64,000 bases of DNA from Selaginella tamariscina. Taxonomy: Eukaryota > Streptophyta > Lycopodiopsida > Selaginellales > Selaginellaceae. The stretch lies in assembly GCA_003024785.1 (NCBI GenBank), contig PUQB01000140.1:62001-126000 (forward strand), in the 5' to 3' direction. Of the stretch, positions 43,463-55,945 are shown piece after piece. The notes beneath the pieces are model-generated. The model searched no databases. It was not told the origin of the DNA and saw only the letters and a program-made list of their open reading frames with translations. A program made the translations under genes and the position numbers. Each line of letters opens with the position of its first letter. Positions within the stretch are counted from its first letter, which is position 1.

Positions 43463-45060
43463 CAATGATCTACACCATGTAGCATTCCACTCGTGCAAGT
43501 TCACAATTGGGAGATCAATATAAGATTTATGACAAGGGACTTCTAGTTATTGTGGATTACTTTCAAGAGTGGCAAAAGTTTCTTGAAGGCTCCCCGCACA
43601 AAGTAAACCATCTTCACTAATCATTAAAACTTGGTTTTACTTTTCTCAGGCTCAGTTAGAATTGACATCAAGTTTGCTGGACCCATTAGATTTTCTCTCG
43701 GTTTGACTCTGAGATCAAGTATTGACATGGCACTTAGCAAGTTCAATCCGACACACTTTCATGACAAGCCATATTTGGCATTTATGCTGGCGACATCGAA
43801 TTTGACCATGAAAGCAAGTGGTACTTGGTCCCAAACACCTCCAAGCACTTGTTGTTCATGTTGCACCCGTCGACTCCAGCCTTCTTGACATTATCCGCTC
43901 TGAACTTGTCTCTGATCCACTAGCTTAGGATATCTTGACTTACCTTGCAGGTAACACTTTGTCCATCTCACAACTTGACTTCAATCCATTTCGATTAGCC
44001 AACAATTTGCTTCTCTATAATAACTTGGTTTATGTTCCACTAGGTGATGCTCGCTTCAAGTGCTACAGTCTTATCATGACACTCCGCTTACTTATCACTT
44101 TGGCATTACAAAAACAATGGAATTAATCAGTTGTAACTATTAGTGGCCACAACTACGCCAGTGGAAGAGTTTATTTGTACCTATGACATCTATGCTCACT
44201 CTAAAATTCTTCATCATCACTCGTATGGTCTCCTCCAACCGCTTCTAGCTCCAATAATGCCTTGGTCTTGCATCTTGATAGACTTTGTGACTGGTTTGCC
44301 GCCAACTCAAGAATTTAACACTATTCTCGTCGTTATGAACCATATTACTATGATAGCTCACTTCCTACCACCCTAATAACATTATTAGCAATCATGGTCT
44401 ACAATTTATTGTCAAGTTTTGGCAACGACTTCCTGAGCTACTCAAGATCAAGAGGTTGTTATCTTCGGGTTATCATCCAATATCTAATGGTCAATTGAAC
44501 GCACTATCCAAACCCTCAAATAGTATTTATGGTGCTTCATCAATTACCAACAAGATGATTAGTTACTACTACTGCCCTTAGCTAAGTTCTCCTACAACAA
44601 TTCCAAACATGCGTCAACTGGTATGTCAACCATCTATGCCTTGATAGGTCAACATTTACAATGGATGCTTGAGAGTTTAATAAATCTGTCTACCAAAGAT
44701 CAACTTGACCATCTCCAGTCTATCCAAGCTACACTTGATCAACATCTTTTGGATCAAAAGACAACTACCAATTAGTATCGTAAAGACAATCCGGTTTATC
44801 ATGTTAATGAGCAGGTCTGGTTTCTTCGATGCAACATCAAAACTACATAACCTTATAGAATTAACGCCTCTATTTGTTATTCTTATCATGATGAGTTTAT
44901 TTCTAAGCTAGATTGTATCTCCTTTTTCGAGAGTTGAGCTTGTTCAGTACTTGTGATAAAACTCATTGATGGCGTCATGAACATGTTGCAAATTTGTTGC
45001 AAGTTTCCAAGAACACTCACTTAAAAGGTAACCAACCCAATCAACCAAGTAATAGAGTTG

Positions 45061-46372
45061 GTAACTTTAATAAAATCACTATATTAAAATAACAATTATG
45101 TTAAGGATTAATAAATAGTTAAACTTAGGCATGGAACTCATCATATATGGGTTAAGGGTTCAATTTAGTATAAACTCATCAAATTAAGGATAATAATTAA
45201 ATTAAAAATTCATTAATTAATAATTTATTAAATAATTAATCCCACCAATGATGGACATGTGGACCAATAATTATATAACTCATCTAAGAATAATATTGCA
45301 TGAATAACCTTGAATTTGTATTAATAAAGGGATTTGAAATTGCATTTTCAGCTATTAATAATATGGTTTATTGGTAATAATTAATTTATATTAGTAAAAG
45401 GATTTAAAATTAAATGTTTAGTTTTTTTAATAATGTGGTTTACTAGAACAATTAATAATATAACAAGTAAATAACAAGGGAATGAAACATTAGTATTGAA
45501 ATTATCTTATGAACCTTTATTCTAATCAATCATAAGTTAAGAAAATGATTGTGGATTGTGAAAAGTATTAATATTCAATAAAAAAATACCTACAAGGTTA
45601 GAAAACTCTTCATTAAATACAATGAGGCTATGTTATATCATGCGGCCTTTGCAACTTACGTGGCATTCAAGTCAGCACTTATATAAAGTCTCAATATATA
45701 CCTTAGAATATATATAAGATATATTCTATAGAATCCTTGTATATACCATAGCTTGTTATATAAATATAGTATATGCTTTGAATATACTACTTTTATTATA
45801 ATAAAAACAATATTATTTTTATATAAGAGTATAATACATTGTATCTAGTCAGGTTATTTTTAATTTATTCTTAGTGTGTGTTAAAGATATATCGTGTATA
45901 CATATGTAACGGAAAGAAAACCGCGACAAATTCTTATGGATAAAAACTTCTCAAATCAACGCTATATGATAATATTTATGAATTCTTATAACATATTAAT
46001 GTGTTATGAAATATTTAATACAATTAAAAATATGGTGTAAAAATTCGTAACTACAACGTTCAAAAGACCATAAATAATTTAACCACGTTAATTAAATTAC
46101 CTTATGCAACTATAGTACTACAAGGTTTTTTGTTTCACAATGATAATGCTTTAAATTATATTACCGTATATTTCAATGCATACGCTTGTGCAATACAAAC
46201 TATGTAATGATAAGTATGCTACAAAGTATGTAGTATGTGTATTTCTTTTAATGTCTGTAAACTAACAAGGATGTGTTTTTACACATTTGGTTTTCTCTCT
46301 CTCACACACGCACGCACGCACGCACACACAAAGGGATAATACACTTTTCATAAACAAAAATACACGTACATG
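45061..46372. other. AT-rich intergenic DNA
   Basis: No gene recognised. Contains an (ACGC)n/(CA)n microsatellite at about 46300-46330, just downstream of the LURP-one-related gene. Confidence 0.7.
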
Positions 46373-47173
46373 TCACTTATCAGGGTGGTGTATTATAAGC
46401 AACAAGGCCACTGCAAAAGCATAGTCCATGCCCGAGGACACCGTGATACGATACCCCGACCTGAATGTACAGCAAGGAGCAACCTGTTTCATCTGAATAT
46501 ATACCATAAAACACACATTAAACATATGCACACACGCACACACGCACGCCACTGTGCATGTACGTGGCTCTGTATATTTTTTTGAATACGTGTTTTTATA
46601 ATATAACACGTGTATTTGTATATACATACACACCTTAGCAACTACACGTCGGTCTTTGAAAACTTTGAAGTGGAAACCATCTGTCTTTACTTTAAAATAT
46701 GGAGCATCACTATTTGGATCCGGATTAGGCCCAAGGTATACTTGCATTGACATATCTGTATGAAACACAATAGGTTTTCTCACCATGAACAGTGGACGTG
46801 TATTTATATCCTGCCCAGCGTAACCAAACCAAACAGTGTGCAGTGAAGAATGCTGCATAATTAATATTTAATAAATTTAATATATTATTATTTTTTATAT
46901 AGAATTAATTTAACTTACTTTTCGACATAATCTGAGTATTGGTGTATCCTTTGAATCTTTAATAAGTATTGTTGTTGGGCTGAATTTGTGATGCTTTACT
47001 CTGAATACCACATTATTTCGAACATCTGTCACCTTATTTCTCTCCTTATACATTAAACAAAGCTCTTCCTTGTGTAAGCAGAACTTTGTATCAACTATTT
47101 CCTTTAATATGTAATTAGACGAGGAAGAGTAAGCAGTGGAGACTGAAGAAGAACATATAGAAGAATCCATCAA
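46373..47173 (-). CDS. LURP-one-related (LOR) family protein, three exons
   Basis: Coding exons on the minus strand: 47173-46919 (85 codons), 46852-46634 (73 codons) and 46492-46373 (39 codons plus stop), 197 residues in all. Introns have GTAAGT...TTATGCAG and GTGTGT...ATTCAG borders and both are phase 0. The protein follows the LOR fold: VVFRVKHHKFSPTTILIKD, PILRLCRKHSSLHTVW, VYLGPNPDPNSD, FKVKTDGFHFKVFKDRRVVA and the C-terminal IT..SGMDYAFAVALLLII, which in Tubby-like/LOR proteins packs as the central helix. Size matches the family (about 200 residues). LOR proteins are land-plant proteins, some linked to pathogen response (LURP1); the biochemical role is not settled. The frame is fully intact, unlike its neighbours. 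Exon limits come from protein continuity and splice consensus. Confidence 0.85.
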
Positions 47174-47388
47174 TGTTTAATGTATATCTTGCTACATATA
47201 TTACCACACACACACGTGTATGTGTGTGTGCGTGTGTATAAAAAACAGATTTGGGCTGTCTTATGGAAGGAGGCATAAAAGGACGTTAAACAATGTGTAT
47301 ATGTGGATATGCAATTTCCTTGTTTTAACAAATGGCCGTTTATGGAGCTGGCTGGTGCTTTGTCCTCTGCTCGTGAAAAAACAACTTT

Positions 47389-47413
47389 AAACCTTAAACC
47401 CTAAACCCTAACT
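47389..47413 (-). promoter_or_regulatory. Telo-box-like repeat upstream of the LOR gene
   Basis: AAACCTTAAACCCTAAACCC followed by TAAC: two to three telomere-type units about 220 bp upstream of the LOR start codon. AAACCCTAA telo-boxes occur in plant promoters. A second weaker AAACCTTAAACCCT lies at 47564. Could also be a simple interstitial telomere repeat. Confidence 0.45.
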
Positions 47414-47904
47414 TTAACGGTAACTTAATAATGTTTAAGTATAGAGCATATTTTATATTAATTGACATACATCCATTTATGTATACATGTTGACCATGTA
47501 ATTATATTATTCTTAATCCAGTTAGGTATACATCTGTATATATAATTAACAAAAGACCGTTTATTAAACCTTAAACCCTCAAGAGCATAAAATTGATATG
47601 TATCATGCAATTTAATTATTCTTAACCCACTTATGGTGTGTGTGTGTCTTATATGTATTGTGTAAGTGTGCACGCTCGAATTGTGTGTTTGTATGTGATT
47701 CTTATTGGGTGTGTGCATCTGTATGTATATTAATTTAATATTGTTACTAGGTTAAACGGACGTTTATACACAATGTGTATTGATATTGTTATTGGGCTAA
47801 AACGACTGTATTGATTTCATATTGTTCTGGGGGTTTTATATATATATTATATATATATATATATATAAACAAGAAAAGAATAAATTGCTTAAATTTTACA
47901 ATGT

Positions 47905-49298
47905 TCACATGCTACATTCAGGGAGTGGGATAGCGTGTAGAATCAACACAGTAATCATAAACCATGTAATTATTCTTAACCTGTGTAACTGGTTCTGATT
48001 AAGCTCATAATAAGGTTCCTGGTTCCACCAAGAACCAGCTGCCACGTCTCCACAGTGTTCCAGGTTGTCACCGTCGCCGTTGCCGGCATTCCATTCACAA
48101 GCGTCCACGGCGAAGCTCCGGTAAGATGCAACAAACGGAGCTCTGTTCCAATCGATCTTTACCAAGCCTCCACGTGTCGCCCATTGATCACCGTTCCAGA
48201 TGCTGGAATATGCTCCCATTGGTTGCTTTGATGGGAACGGTAGTCCTTTTGCTTCGTTGTTTTTGAACACCCTTATCGGAACCTCGTCCACTAGAAATCT
48301 GTAAATGTAATATACATACTTATATAACACAAATGTATAATATACACATATGCACACGTATGCACGTATGCACTTACAAACTGTGTGTGTGTATAGAGAG
48401 AGATAACATAAATGTATAATATACACATATGACTTAAAATGTATGTGTGTGTGTGTAATATATATAGAGAGAGATACCATAAATACACATGTACTTACAA
48501 TGTATCTGTGTGTGTATATATATAGAGAGAGGAAGATAACATATATGTATAATATACGCATTATGCACACGTATGTATTTACAATGTATCTGTGTGTGCA
48601 TATATAGATAGATAGATAGATAGATATACATATATATATATATAGAGAGAGAGAGACAGAGAGAGGGAGAGAGTGATTTCCTCATTCACCTATGGTCAAT
48701 ATAAAACATAGACATCTATACATAAACAGACACATACACACATACAAGCACACTCATTACACGCATGTACAGACACATATGTGAGACACACGCACGAGCA
48801 CATGTACACACACACACAGAAAGAGACATTCACATATGGTTATACATAAACAGATACACACACACATATGCATATTTACATGCATAGAGAGAGAGAGTTA
48901 TACTTTTCCACATTCACTATGGTGAGTTAATACAAAACATACATAGACATCAATATGTAAACACACGCACGCACGCACACGTATACACGTACACAATCTG
49001 GTGTTGGTTCCAGAGAACAGAGTAGGAATGGAAACTGGTCGTTGGATCAAACCAGAGGAATATCTCTGCTCCCTCTCACCTACACCATGGAATATACGTT
49101 TGTCTGGAGTACGTATGGCTCCCCGGAAACATTGCCTAGAAATTCGAAGTCTAGCTCGTCTCTGTCGTCTGCTTGACCCGAAGTCAACTGCAACAATTAA
49201 TATAAATAAATAAATAAATAAATAAAATCACTCAGAACCTTTGTATTACATGATAAACATTGAAATTATATTGTAGAAATATTTCATACGTTACTATA

Positions 49299-49358
<60 letters not shown>

Positions 49359-49901
49359 CGTAGTATGCGTGACTGTTCCAGCGGAGTCACCGGGACCAGC
49401 TTCATATCCATGCTTATACTTCCAAATAAAAACTTGCTCTTAGAGGCAAACCCAGAGCCTGAAATGGTAAACTTCAAATAAACATAATGTTCGTATATAT
49501 TTCATTTAAACAGTATTATATTAAAGGCACACTTGTGAATAAAACTAGTTATATACATATATGCATATACGAGTCAAAGTAGACGTATAGAAGGTTACAT
49601 TGTTAGATATGAATTCAATTCATTCATACACATACACTTGCATATACGTATGTAACTATATACATACATACATAGAAGAGAGAGAGATTACTTTCCCATT
49701 CACATATGGTTAATACAGAAATGTATATCTACACACACACACACACCTGAGGAGTTATCGAGGCAGATTTACCATCGAAGGTGTTAACATGATCAGGGAC
49801 CATGTAACAACAAAAGCTGTAATAAAATTCTTATTCACAGAAGCTGCAAATACATTAGAGAGGCAAAAGAGTGAAACTAAGGCAAACTCGAACATTCTCA
49901 T
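47905..49901 (-). pseudogene. XTH: Xyloglucan endotransglucosylase/hydrolase (XTH), four exons, frame broken by indels
   Basis: Minus strand. Exon 1 (49901-49747) starts MRMFEFALVSLFCLSNVFAA, a signal peptide, then NKNF.TAFVVTWSPDHVNTF-like. Exon 2 (49458-49360) has GSGFASKSKFLFGSISMDMK and, across breaks, AGTVT and AYY. Exon 3 (49187-48993) carries the GH16 catalytic motif [17 protein letters not shown] (usual HDEIDFEFLG; both Glu and the Asp kept). Exon 4 (48298-47905) has [40 protein letters not shown] and the XTH C-terminal NNYMVYDYC and PECSM. XTHs cut and rejoin wall xyloglucan. Splice borders agree in phase with the protein. At least six single-base indels break the frame, so it is a recent pseudogene or carries consensus errors. 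Family assignment is firm. Confidence 0.9.
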
Positions 49902-49919
49902 AGTTTCACACACAAACTA

Positions 49920-49927
49920 AATATATA

Positions 49928-50000
<73 letters not shown>
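49920..50000. repeat. (TA)n(TG)n microsatellite in the XTH upstream region
   Basis: About 50 bp of TA followed by about 25 bp of TG, beginning 20 bp upstream of the XTH start codon; it must lie in the leader or core promoter. No separate TATA box can be told apart from it. Confidence 0.85.
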
Positions 50001-50003
<3 letters not shown>

Positions 50004-52660
50004 CGCTCTATATATACGCTATACACGTGAAACCAAGCTGCAGACAGATTTTCAAAAATATACTTTCTTAAATAAAATCGTATAAATTTGTTTATGTACG
50101 GGTACAGTGGCAGGAATATTTCCAGCCTAAAAGTATCGTATTAAAACTTATTAATATATAGTATATTCTGTATATACATATGTAAGTACGTATATTTAAA
50201 CATAAACACAGAGTACATGTACTTTCTCTACGTGATATATGTAGGTGTAGGCCTGAATCATGACTCAATATACTCTCAATCAATAATATTCTTTATCTAT
50301 ATTATGTTCAAAATATTATTTTTATTAATTATTAAATCTTAAATTTATATATTTGAAATATTATCTTATCCAGACAGACAATTGCAATCACATCAGCAAG
50401 AGGCCGGGTTTAATATACGTAATAATGTAATATGTAGAATTTGAACTTAATATGTATGTAACCGCTTTGAATATGGAAGGTTAAACTAATTAATACCTTA
50501 TTTTACTTAATCTAACAAATTTTTAAGAACATACATTAATTAAAACGTTTAAATTATTTAGTTTAAATTTTAATTAATTAAAAAATAAATATACTGTTTA
50601 AGGGTATATTTTGATTTAGATTTTATTTTAATTTTAAATTTATAATATAGAATAGAGAGAGAGAGAGAGAGAGACAAATGATTGGCAAGGAGTAAATAAT
50701 ATTTTGAAATTTTATACTCCTTTAAATTATGAATAGTTAATCATGAAAATATTATTTGAAAACTAATTATAACACAACTCACAATATCATAATATGCATT
50801 GTGACATTACTTATATACATATGATTATAGACACATGTGTGTCTATATTGCAACTTCTAATAAATTAATTTAATAGAACATAATTATAAGTCCTAAGTAA
50901 TTTGAATAAATTTTTCCTTAAGTTTTGAGCGTGTTGCATATATGTTTCAGAAGAGAGAATATTGCATTTCTTATTTATCTATTATACATTTGTAAATAAA
51001 TATAATATAATCTGTATAATTTATATAGTATACATGTGTGTATAGATTATAATACATTGTTTATATTTTAGGAGAGATGGTTATCATTCCCATTTAGACT
51101 TTGATTGCTAACTTTATGGACTGTCAATATTAAGTAATATATTAGAATTTAACTACATGTAATTCTATATAATAATATGAGCAGATAATTACTATATGTT
51201 AACCACTTTTTTTTACCATCTATCTATCTATATATATATATATATATATATACACCATTGAGTTTATTAAATATATTCTACTATATCTATACCATACGTT
51301 TTATACATGCTATGTGTGTATATAATGAGTAGTTATATATATGTATATAGTTAGTTAGTTGGAGCGTGCGATCGTATGGAATATACAGCCAATATACTTT
51401 TAATTTGACTTTAGCACGGAGGTTCTATTTATTAATAATGGTATGTATAAATTTATTGTAAACCAGACGTAGTTTTCTTTTCTCCGCTCTGAGGTAGACT
51501 TTGCTACTGATAAACAATGATATTTATGGCACCATTTAAAAAGTAATTACAATTTTGATTAGAGATTATATTTATTTGAAACACAAATGCAAGTATATTG
51601 ATGTTATGTTCCTAAGAGAATTGTGCTCTTGTCTTCATTGTTGTATAGAAAATCTATGAAACATGATATATATAACAATGTTTACACCCATATACAAATT
51701 GTTCTGAGAATATGTACTTATATTTGATATGTACATTTAGTTACATACATTTTTACAAAATAATATTCTTGTCTAAATGTTAGGAAAATACTCTATCTAA
51801 TATTTGTCTATTTGATTTTCCTTAGATCACCACTTTATCTTTTGTATTTTAACAATTTCTAGGGGCTAATTTACTGATTGTGGATGTTCTTCAACCTTTA
51901 TATTACCAAAGGTGTTCTTCTTCTTTTTCATGTGTAGAATTTTTTGCTGTGATTTTTTTGAATCTTATTTGTTTGTAACCTCATATAATTTCACATGTCT
52001 TCGCTTCTCTTTCTTATTTAATAGAAACTTTTCGATTATAAGAAATTCATCAATTTTACACTTTTGTTCCTTTACATTATGGACTTCTTTTCTCTTTATC
52101 TTTGTTTCATCACCACTAATTAATGTTTTACTTGACTCTTGCTTGGCTTTACATTTTTCAAGAAATGCAAAGGCTCAAGAAGATTTATTAAAACCATATT
52201 CTTACATGTGAGCAAAGTACCACATCCATGTCTACTTCAAAAACATTTTTCCTCATTAATACATTAATAAATAGCATTTTTTAGTTCCCATAAGGACATA
52301 GTCACTCAATTTAATAAGATTTGTGAGGAGCATTGTTGTTATTGCTGTTGTTTTGTCTGAGCCTTGGCAATTGAAAATAAGTAACATGTAAGAGAAAAAA
52401 ATAATATTGTTTCACATTCACAATACTAGATTTTGATATTTAATATTTTTTACAATGACATTAGTCTGTAAGTCTAGCAAATTCGAAATAAATTTGTGAT
52501 CTTCTCTTTGCACCATCATAAGCAAATGGACATCAAGCACTACAATGATAAACACAAATATACTTAGCATAATTATCAATACACATTAAAGTGAAAGTCT
52601 TAAACAACCTTGGCACCAAGGATTGTATATGGTTTCCACTTCAACAACGAGGAACTTGAA
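50001..52660. other. AT-rich intergenic DNA
   Basis: No recognisable gene. A (GA)n tract at about 50655-50674 and a (TA)n tract at 51228-51252. The Phe-rich frame at 51912-52211 is low-complexity and shows no family pattern. Confidence 0.65.
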
Positions 52661-52667
52661 TTGCTAC

Positions 52668-52770
52668 ACTTGGCACCGAAGAGAGTTTAATGCCACCCTT
52701 GGTGCCAAGGTCTATTCCCAAATAAACATTATCGTTGAGGGTAGCATTAAACATTCTTCGGCACTGAGGT
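52668..52770. repeat. Imperfect foldback (inverted repeat)
   Basis: Left arm CTTGGCACCGAAGAGAGTTT plus AATGCCACCCTT (52669-52700) pairs with right arm GAGGGTAGCATTAAACATTC plus TTCGGCACTGAG (52737-52768) at roughly three quarters of positions, around a 36-bp loop. A separate near-palindrome, TTGGCACCAAGG, lies at 52609-52620, and CCTTGGTGCCAAGG at 52697-52710. Confidence 0.55.
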
Positions 52771-55008
52771 CTTATTTATTAAGAAAACCTTAGTATTGAG
52801 GGTGGAATAGAATGTGTGGTTACCTTGATTTTATCATTATCCTCATCTATGAAGATTGGAATTTGCAAGTCTCATTTCTTAGATTGCGACAAAGTTCTTT
52901 GATTACATATTCCAAATAATCTCATGAAACCTTGTTTGAAGAAATTCATTGTAACAAGTTAAGATTGACCTTTGCATAAAAATAAATATGACTTTGTTCC
53001 AAATTTTTATCAAGATTCCACTTATTAAAAGAGCCTAGTTGGAAAGTCTCCCACTATGAAATCATATTCACATGTCTTTGTGACAATGTTAGTTATACAT
53101 TATTGGTTGCAAGAACTAAATAATCTTTTTAATTCTTGCCTTTAGTCTGGGAATGTCACATGGTATATTTGGATTCCAAGAGCTTTACCAAGTGCTAAAA
53201 GGTCATAACAAAAAACTTGAACAAAACTTGCCTCCTTTTGTAACGGTGTAGTTGATCAATAACAAGACAACCCGTCCTCAATATAAAATTTCCTCATTTT
53301 CTTTTTAGTTTCACCTTTATCATTATATTCACCAAGTAATAGCTTCCTTTTTCTTATTTTAAATCACAAACCTTTGAACAATTTAACTTCATTATAAAAT
53401 TGCATTTCATCATTTAGTATATAACCCAACTTTAAATAAAGAAGTACATCTTCAATCTCTTCGTCGGTGATTTTGCAAGGAAACTTCAATTACAGTTCCA
53501 AGTTGAATGTAAATTAACTTGATTACATGTCCATTTTACCTCACTTAAGCTATAATCAAAGCTCTAGTTTCCTTTTGCAAACTTATAAATTAAAAAGAAC
53601 TTATAAATAAGGATCAAATGAAAAGACTATTGAATAAGAAAACTCATCTTTTCAATACTTTCTCACAATAATTAGAAAAGACTAGACACTTTTCATTTGT
53701 CAATTCTCAATATGTTAAATCACTTCCTCACAGTGCCACAATTACTAGTATCTAAAGTCAAGGGAAGAACAAATTTTGTCTAGTGCCTTGTTAAACACAT
53801 TCAATGGAAGTACATATAAATCATACACAAGAGATATTATAATATGCATCTTTTTTCCTAGCATGAATACAAGAGAACAAGCATGAAGACCCCTTCTTGC
53901 TTCTCCCTCTCTCTCACTAACTTTCCTTAACTAACTTGCCCTAATTACCTTCTTATACTCTCTCTCTTGCCACATCATCATTTTCCTTCTAAGACTTCAT
54001 TTTCTTTTTTCTTTCTCCTTTCTTCTCAGTAAGGATTTAACCTTTCTCTAAGTTACCTATGAATCTTCATATCTTTATTTTCTTCACCTTAGAATGTCTT
54101 ATGCTCCTAACTTTCTACCTTTAGCACTGTCCCCTCTTTATTTATTATTGTGTCCTCACGATAACTATCCTACTCCTTTCTTCGGATGTCGATTTTTATG
54201 GTATTGTAGATTCTCTTTTTTGTACTTCTGAAAGTTGTTTTTATATTTCTTAAGTTTTTAATTAAAAATTGATACTTTGAGTTGTAGCACTTAATTTCTT
54301 CATGTTATTTCTTAGATTCATCATTTGCTTTTTCTTTTTGTTATTGAATAGTTTTCTCTTTCTATTCCTTTGGCTCATTTTCTGTGTCTATATTCACTTG
54401 TTCTAAAGAATTTGTAGTATACATATATACTGTGTAGGTTGTTTTCGCAAATCAATTTCATATGGGATTACTTTATAAAAAAAATTTACAATTTAAGCTT
54501 AACAGTAAATTGATTTTACTATTTAATATACCTCTTAGTATAGTTATAGATCATTAGTTTATCTACTCCTTATTTTAGTGTCATTCCCCAGTTTTGAATA
54601 ACCTTTGCAAACTGAAGCCAAGTCTACTTAAAAACATAATACAATATCCTTTCTTTGCATTTAAAGGACAAGCAAGGATATCTTATATTTACTATGATAG
54701 TGACTCTTTTCACTATCCCTATAGGCTTTACACTTAATTAATTAGCCATTTTAAAATTAAATGGAGCAAGTTGTTTAAGTTCTAAATCTATTCTTTTATA
54801 TTTTTTATCCTCAATGAAATTTCATGAACCTCAATTAATTAGCACTCGATACAACCATTTCTTTCTCCATAATACATTTCCTTTCTATTTCATAAGGAAC
54901 ATCATTCCTTCTCTTATAATATTTATCATTCAAAATTATTTTTCTACTATATGATATCTCATTCATTGTCATATTCCCATTATTCTCATGGTTCTTATTA
55001 AAAAATAA
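52771..55008. other. Unassigned AT-rich and CT-rich DNA
   Basis: No gene recognised. The CT-rich stretch at 53880-54010 and the Lys-less short frames suggest old repeat DNA, but no paired repeat was found in the window. Confidence 0.5.
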
Positions 55009-55259
55009 CTATTAAAAGTAAAAAGTTAAGAGTATAGGACATCCTACTGTGAAAAGAATAAAGATAAGGAAGTTCATATATAATTTGGAATGAAGGCTGT
55101 ATAAGAAGGAAATCCTTACCGAGAAGAAAAGGAAAAAGGAAAAAGATAACATGATGAGATAAAGGGATAGTTAAGGCAAGAGAGAAGGAATCTCCATGCT
55201 TGTTCTCTTGTATCATGTTGAGAATATAAGTGCATATTATAAGATTCCTTGAGTAGAAG
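55009..55259 (+). repeat. Old truncated LTR of the E5 family
   Basis: TTAAAAGTAAAAAGTTAAGA, GGACATCCTACTGTG, GGAAATCCTTACCGAGA and ATATAAGTGCATATTATAAG parallel 55261-55560 of the E5 5' LTR with many substitutions. It ends exactly where E5 begins, so E5 inserted into an older relative's LTR. Confidence 0.8.
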
Positions 55260-55812
55260 TGTTAAAGGTAAAATATTAGGAGCATAGGACATCCTACTGT
55301 AGAGAGAATAAGGGTAGGAAGGTTCGTAGTAAGTATGGAAGGAAAGGCTTTGGAAGAGGAAAATCCTTACCGAGAGGAAAAGGTAAGGAAAAAGGAAAAG
55401 GAAAAGGGTAAAGGATGACGTGGCGAGAGGAAGAGTAGTTAAGGGAAGTTAGGGCAACGAAGGAAGGGTCTCCATTTGAAGTTCTAGCAGGAGATAAAGG
55501 TTCTCTACACTTTGTCTTTTGTACTCATGTTAGTAATGAAAGGTGCATATTAGAGAATCTGTGTGTGTGTTTATGTACTCTCAATGAATGGACCTAGCAA
55601 GGCAATAGCCAAAATCCGTTCTTGCCCTTGACTTTGGAGACCAGTCATAGTGGCACTGGGAGAAGTCTGATATATATATACAGATATATTGAGAGTTGAG
55701 AAAGGAAAGGGTGTAGCCTTTCCTGCACGTTGTATGAAAGGTTTCCTGTCTGCGTGAAGGAAACAGGTTAAATAGGAAAAGGTGAGGCAGAGAGCCCTTT
55801 TCCTGTTTAACA
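55260..55812 (+). repeat. 5' LTR of E5
   Basis: 553 bp, TGTTAAAGG...TGTTTAACA; the terminal 7 bp (TGTTAAA/TTTAACA) are a perfect inverted repeat. The first 170 bp recur at 63831-64000. ATATATATACA near 55670 is a TATA candidate. Confidence 0.9.
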
Positions 55813-55835
55813 AATTGGCGACCACGGAGGGATTT
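55813..55835 (+). other. Primer-binding-site region of E5
   Basis: AATTGGCGACCACGGAGGGA directly follows the LTR. TGGCG starts are usual for plant Ty3 primer sites not using initiator-Met tRNA; I cannot name the tRNA. The same block marks E3. Confidence 0.6.
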
Positions 55836-55945
55836 CGCCATTGCAGTGTTAGCATTCATTGAGAAAAGAGGCTAAAAAGATAGAATTCTCATTCTGAAAA
55901 AGGCTCGGAAGGTGTAGAGCCGGATGTGTAAAGGAGAAGGAATGA

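Larger units (their letters stand above)
40800..45060 (+). mobile_element. Heavily decayed Ty3/gypsy element (fifth lineage, E6)
   Basis: Plus-strand fragments in pol order. A gag piece lies near 40970-41080 (VGLVGTLL, then LEKDSPLLKSWDMFF). A zinc-knuckle-like KDEHQIAKCQN sits near 41490 and a protease at 41740-41990 (VDLFNSGATKNLIDRF, VILDLPWFKTLNPQIDW). RT follows at 42510-43180 ([53 protein letters not shown]). RNase H lies at 43260-43460 (LNHLTKKEVLFKWSMEAKNT, METNASDF) and an integrase trace at 44270-44640. Stops are dense. The protease/RT wording resembles chromovirus-type elements rather than E1 or E5. No LTRs could be delimited. Confidence 0.75.

Noticed and set aside
47389..47413. 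Chromosome end or telomere
   Set aside because: Only two to three units, surrounded by genes; an interstitial motif.
48291..48685. Long Tyr/Ile/His-rich open frames on the minus strand, resembling a membrane protein
   Set aside because: They are microsatellite translations inside XTH intron 3 (TA, CA and GA repeats); no family pattern.
51912..52211. Phe-rich 99-codon frame as a possible membrane protein
   Set aside because: T-rich DNA gives Phe/Leu/Ser by chance; no start context, no conserved pattern and no splice continuation.
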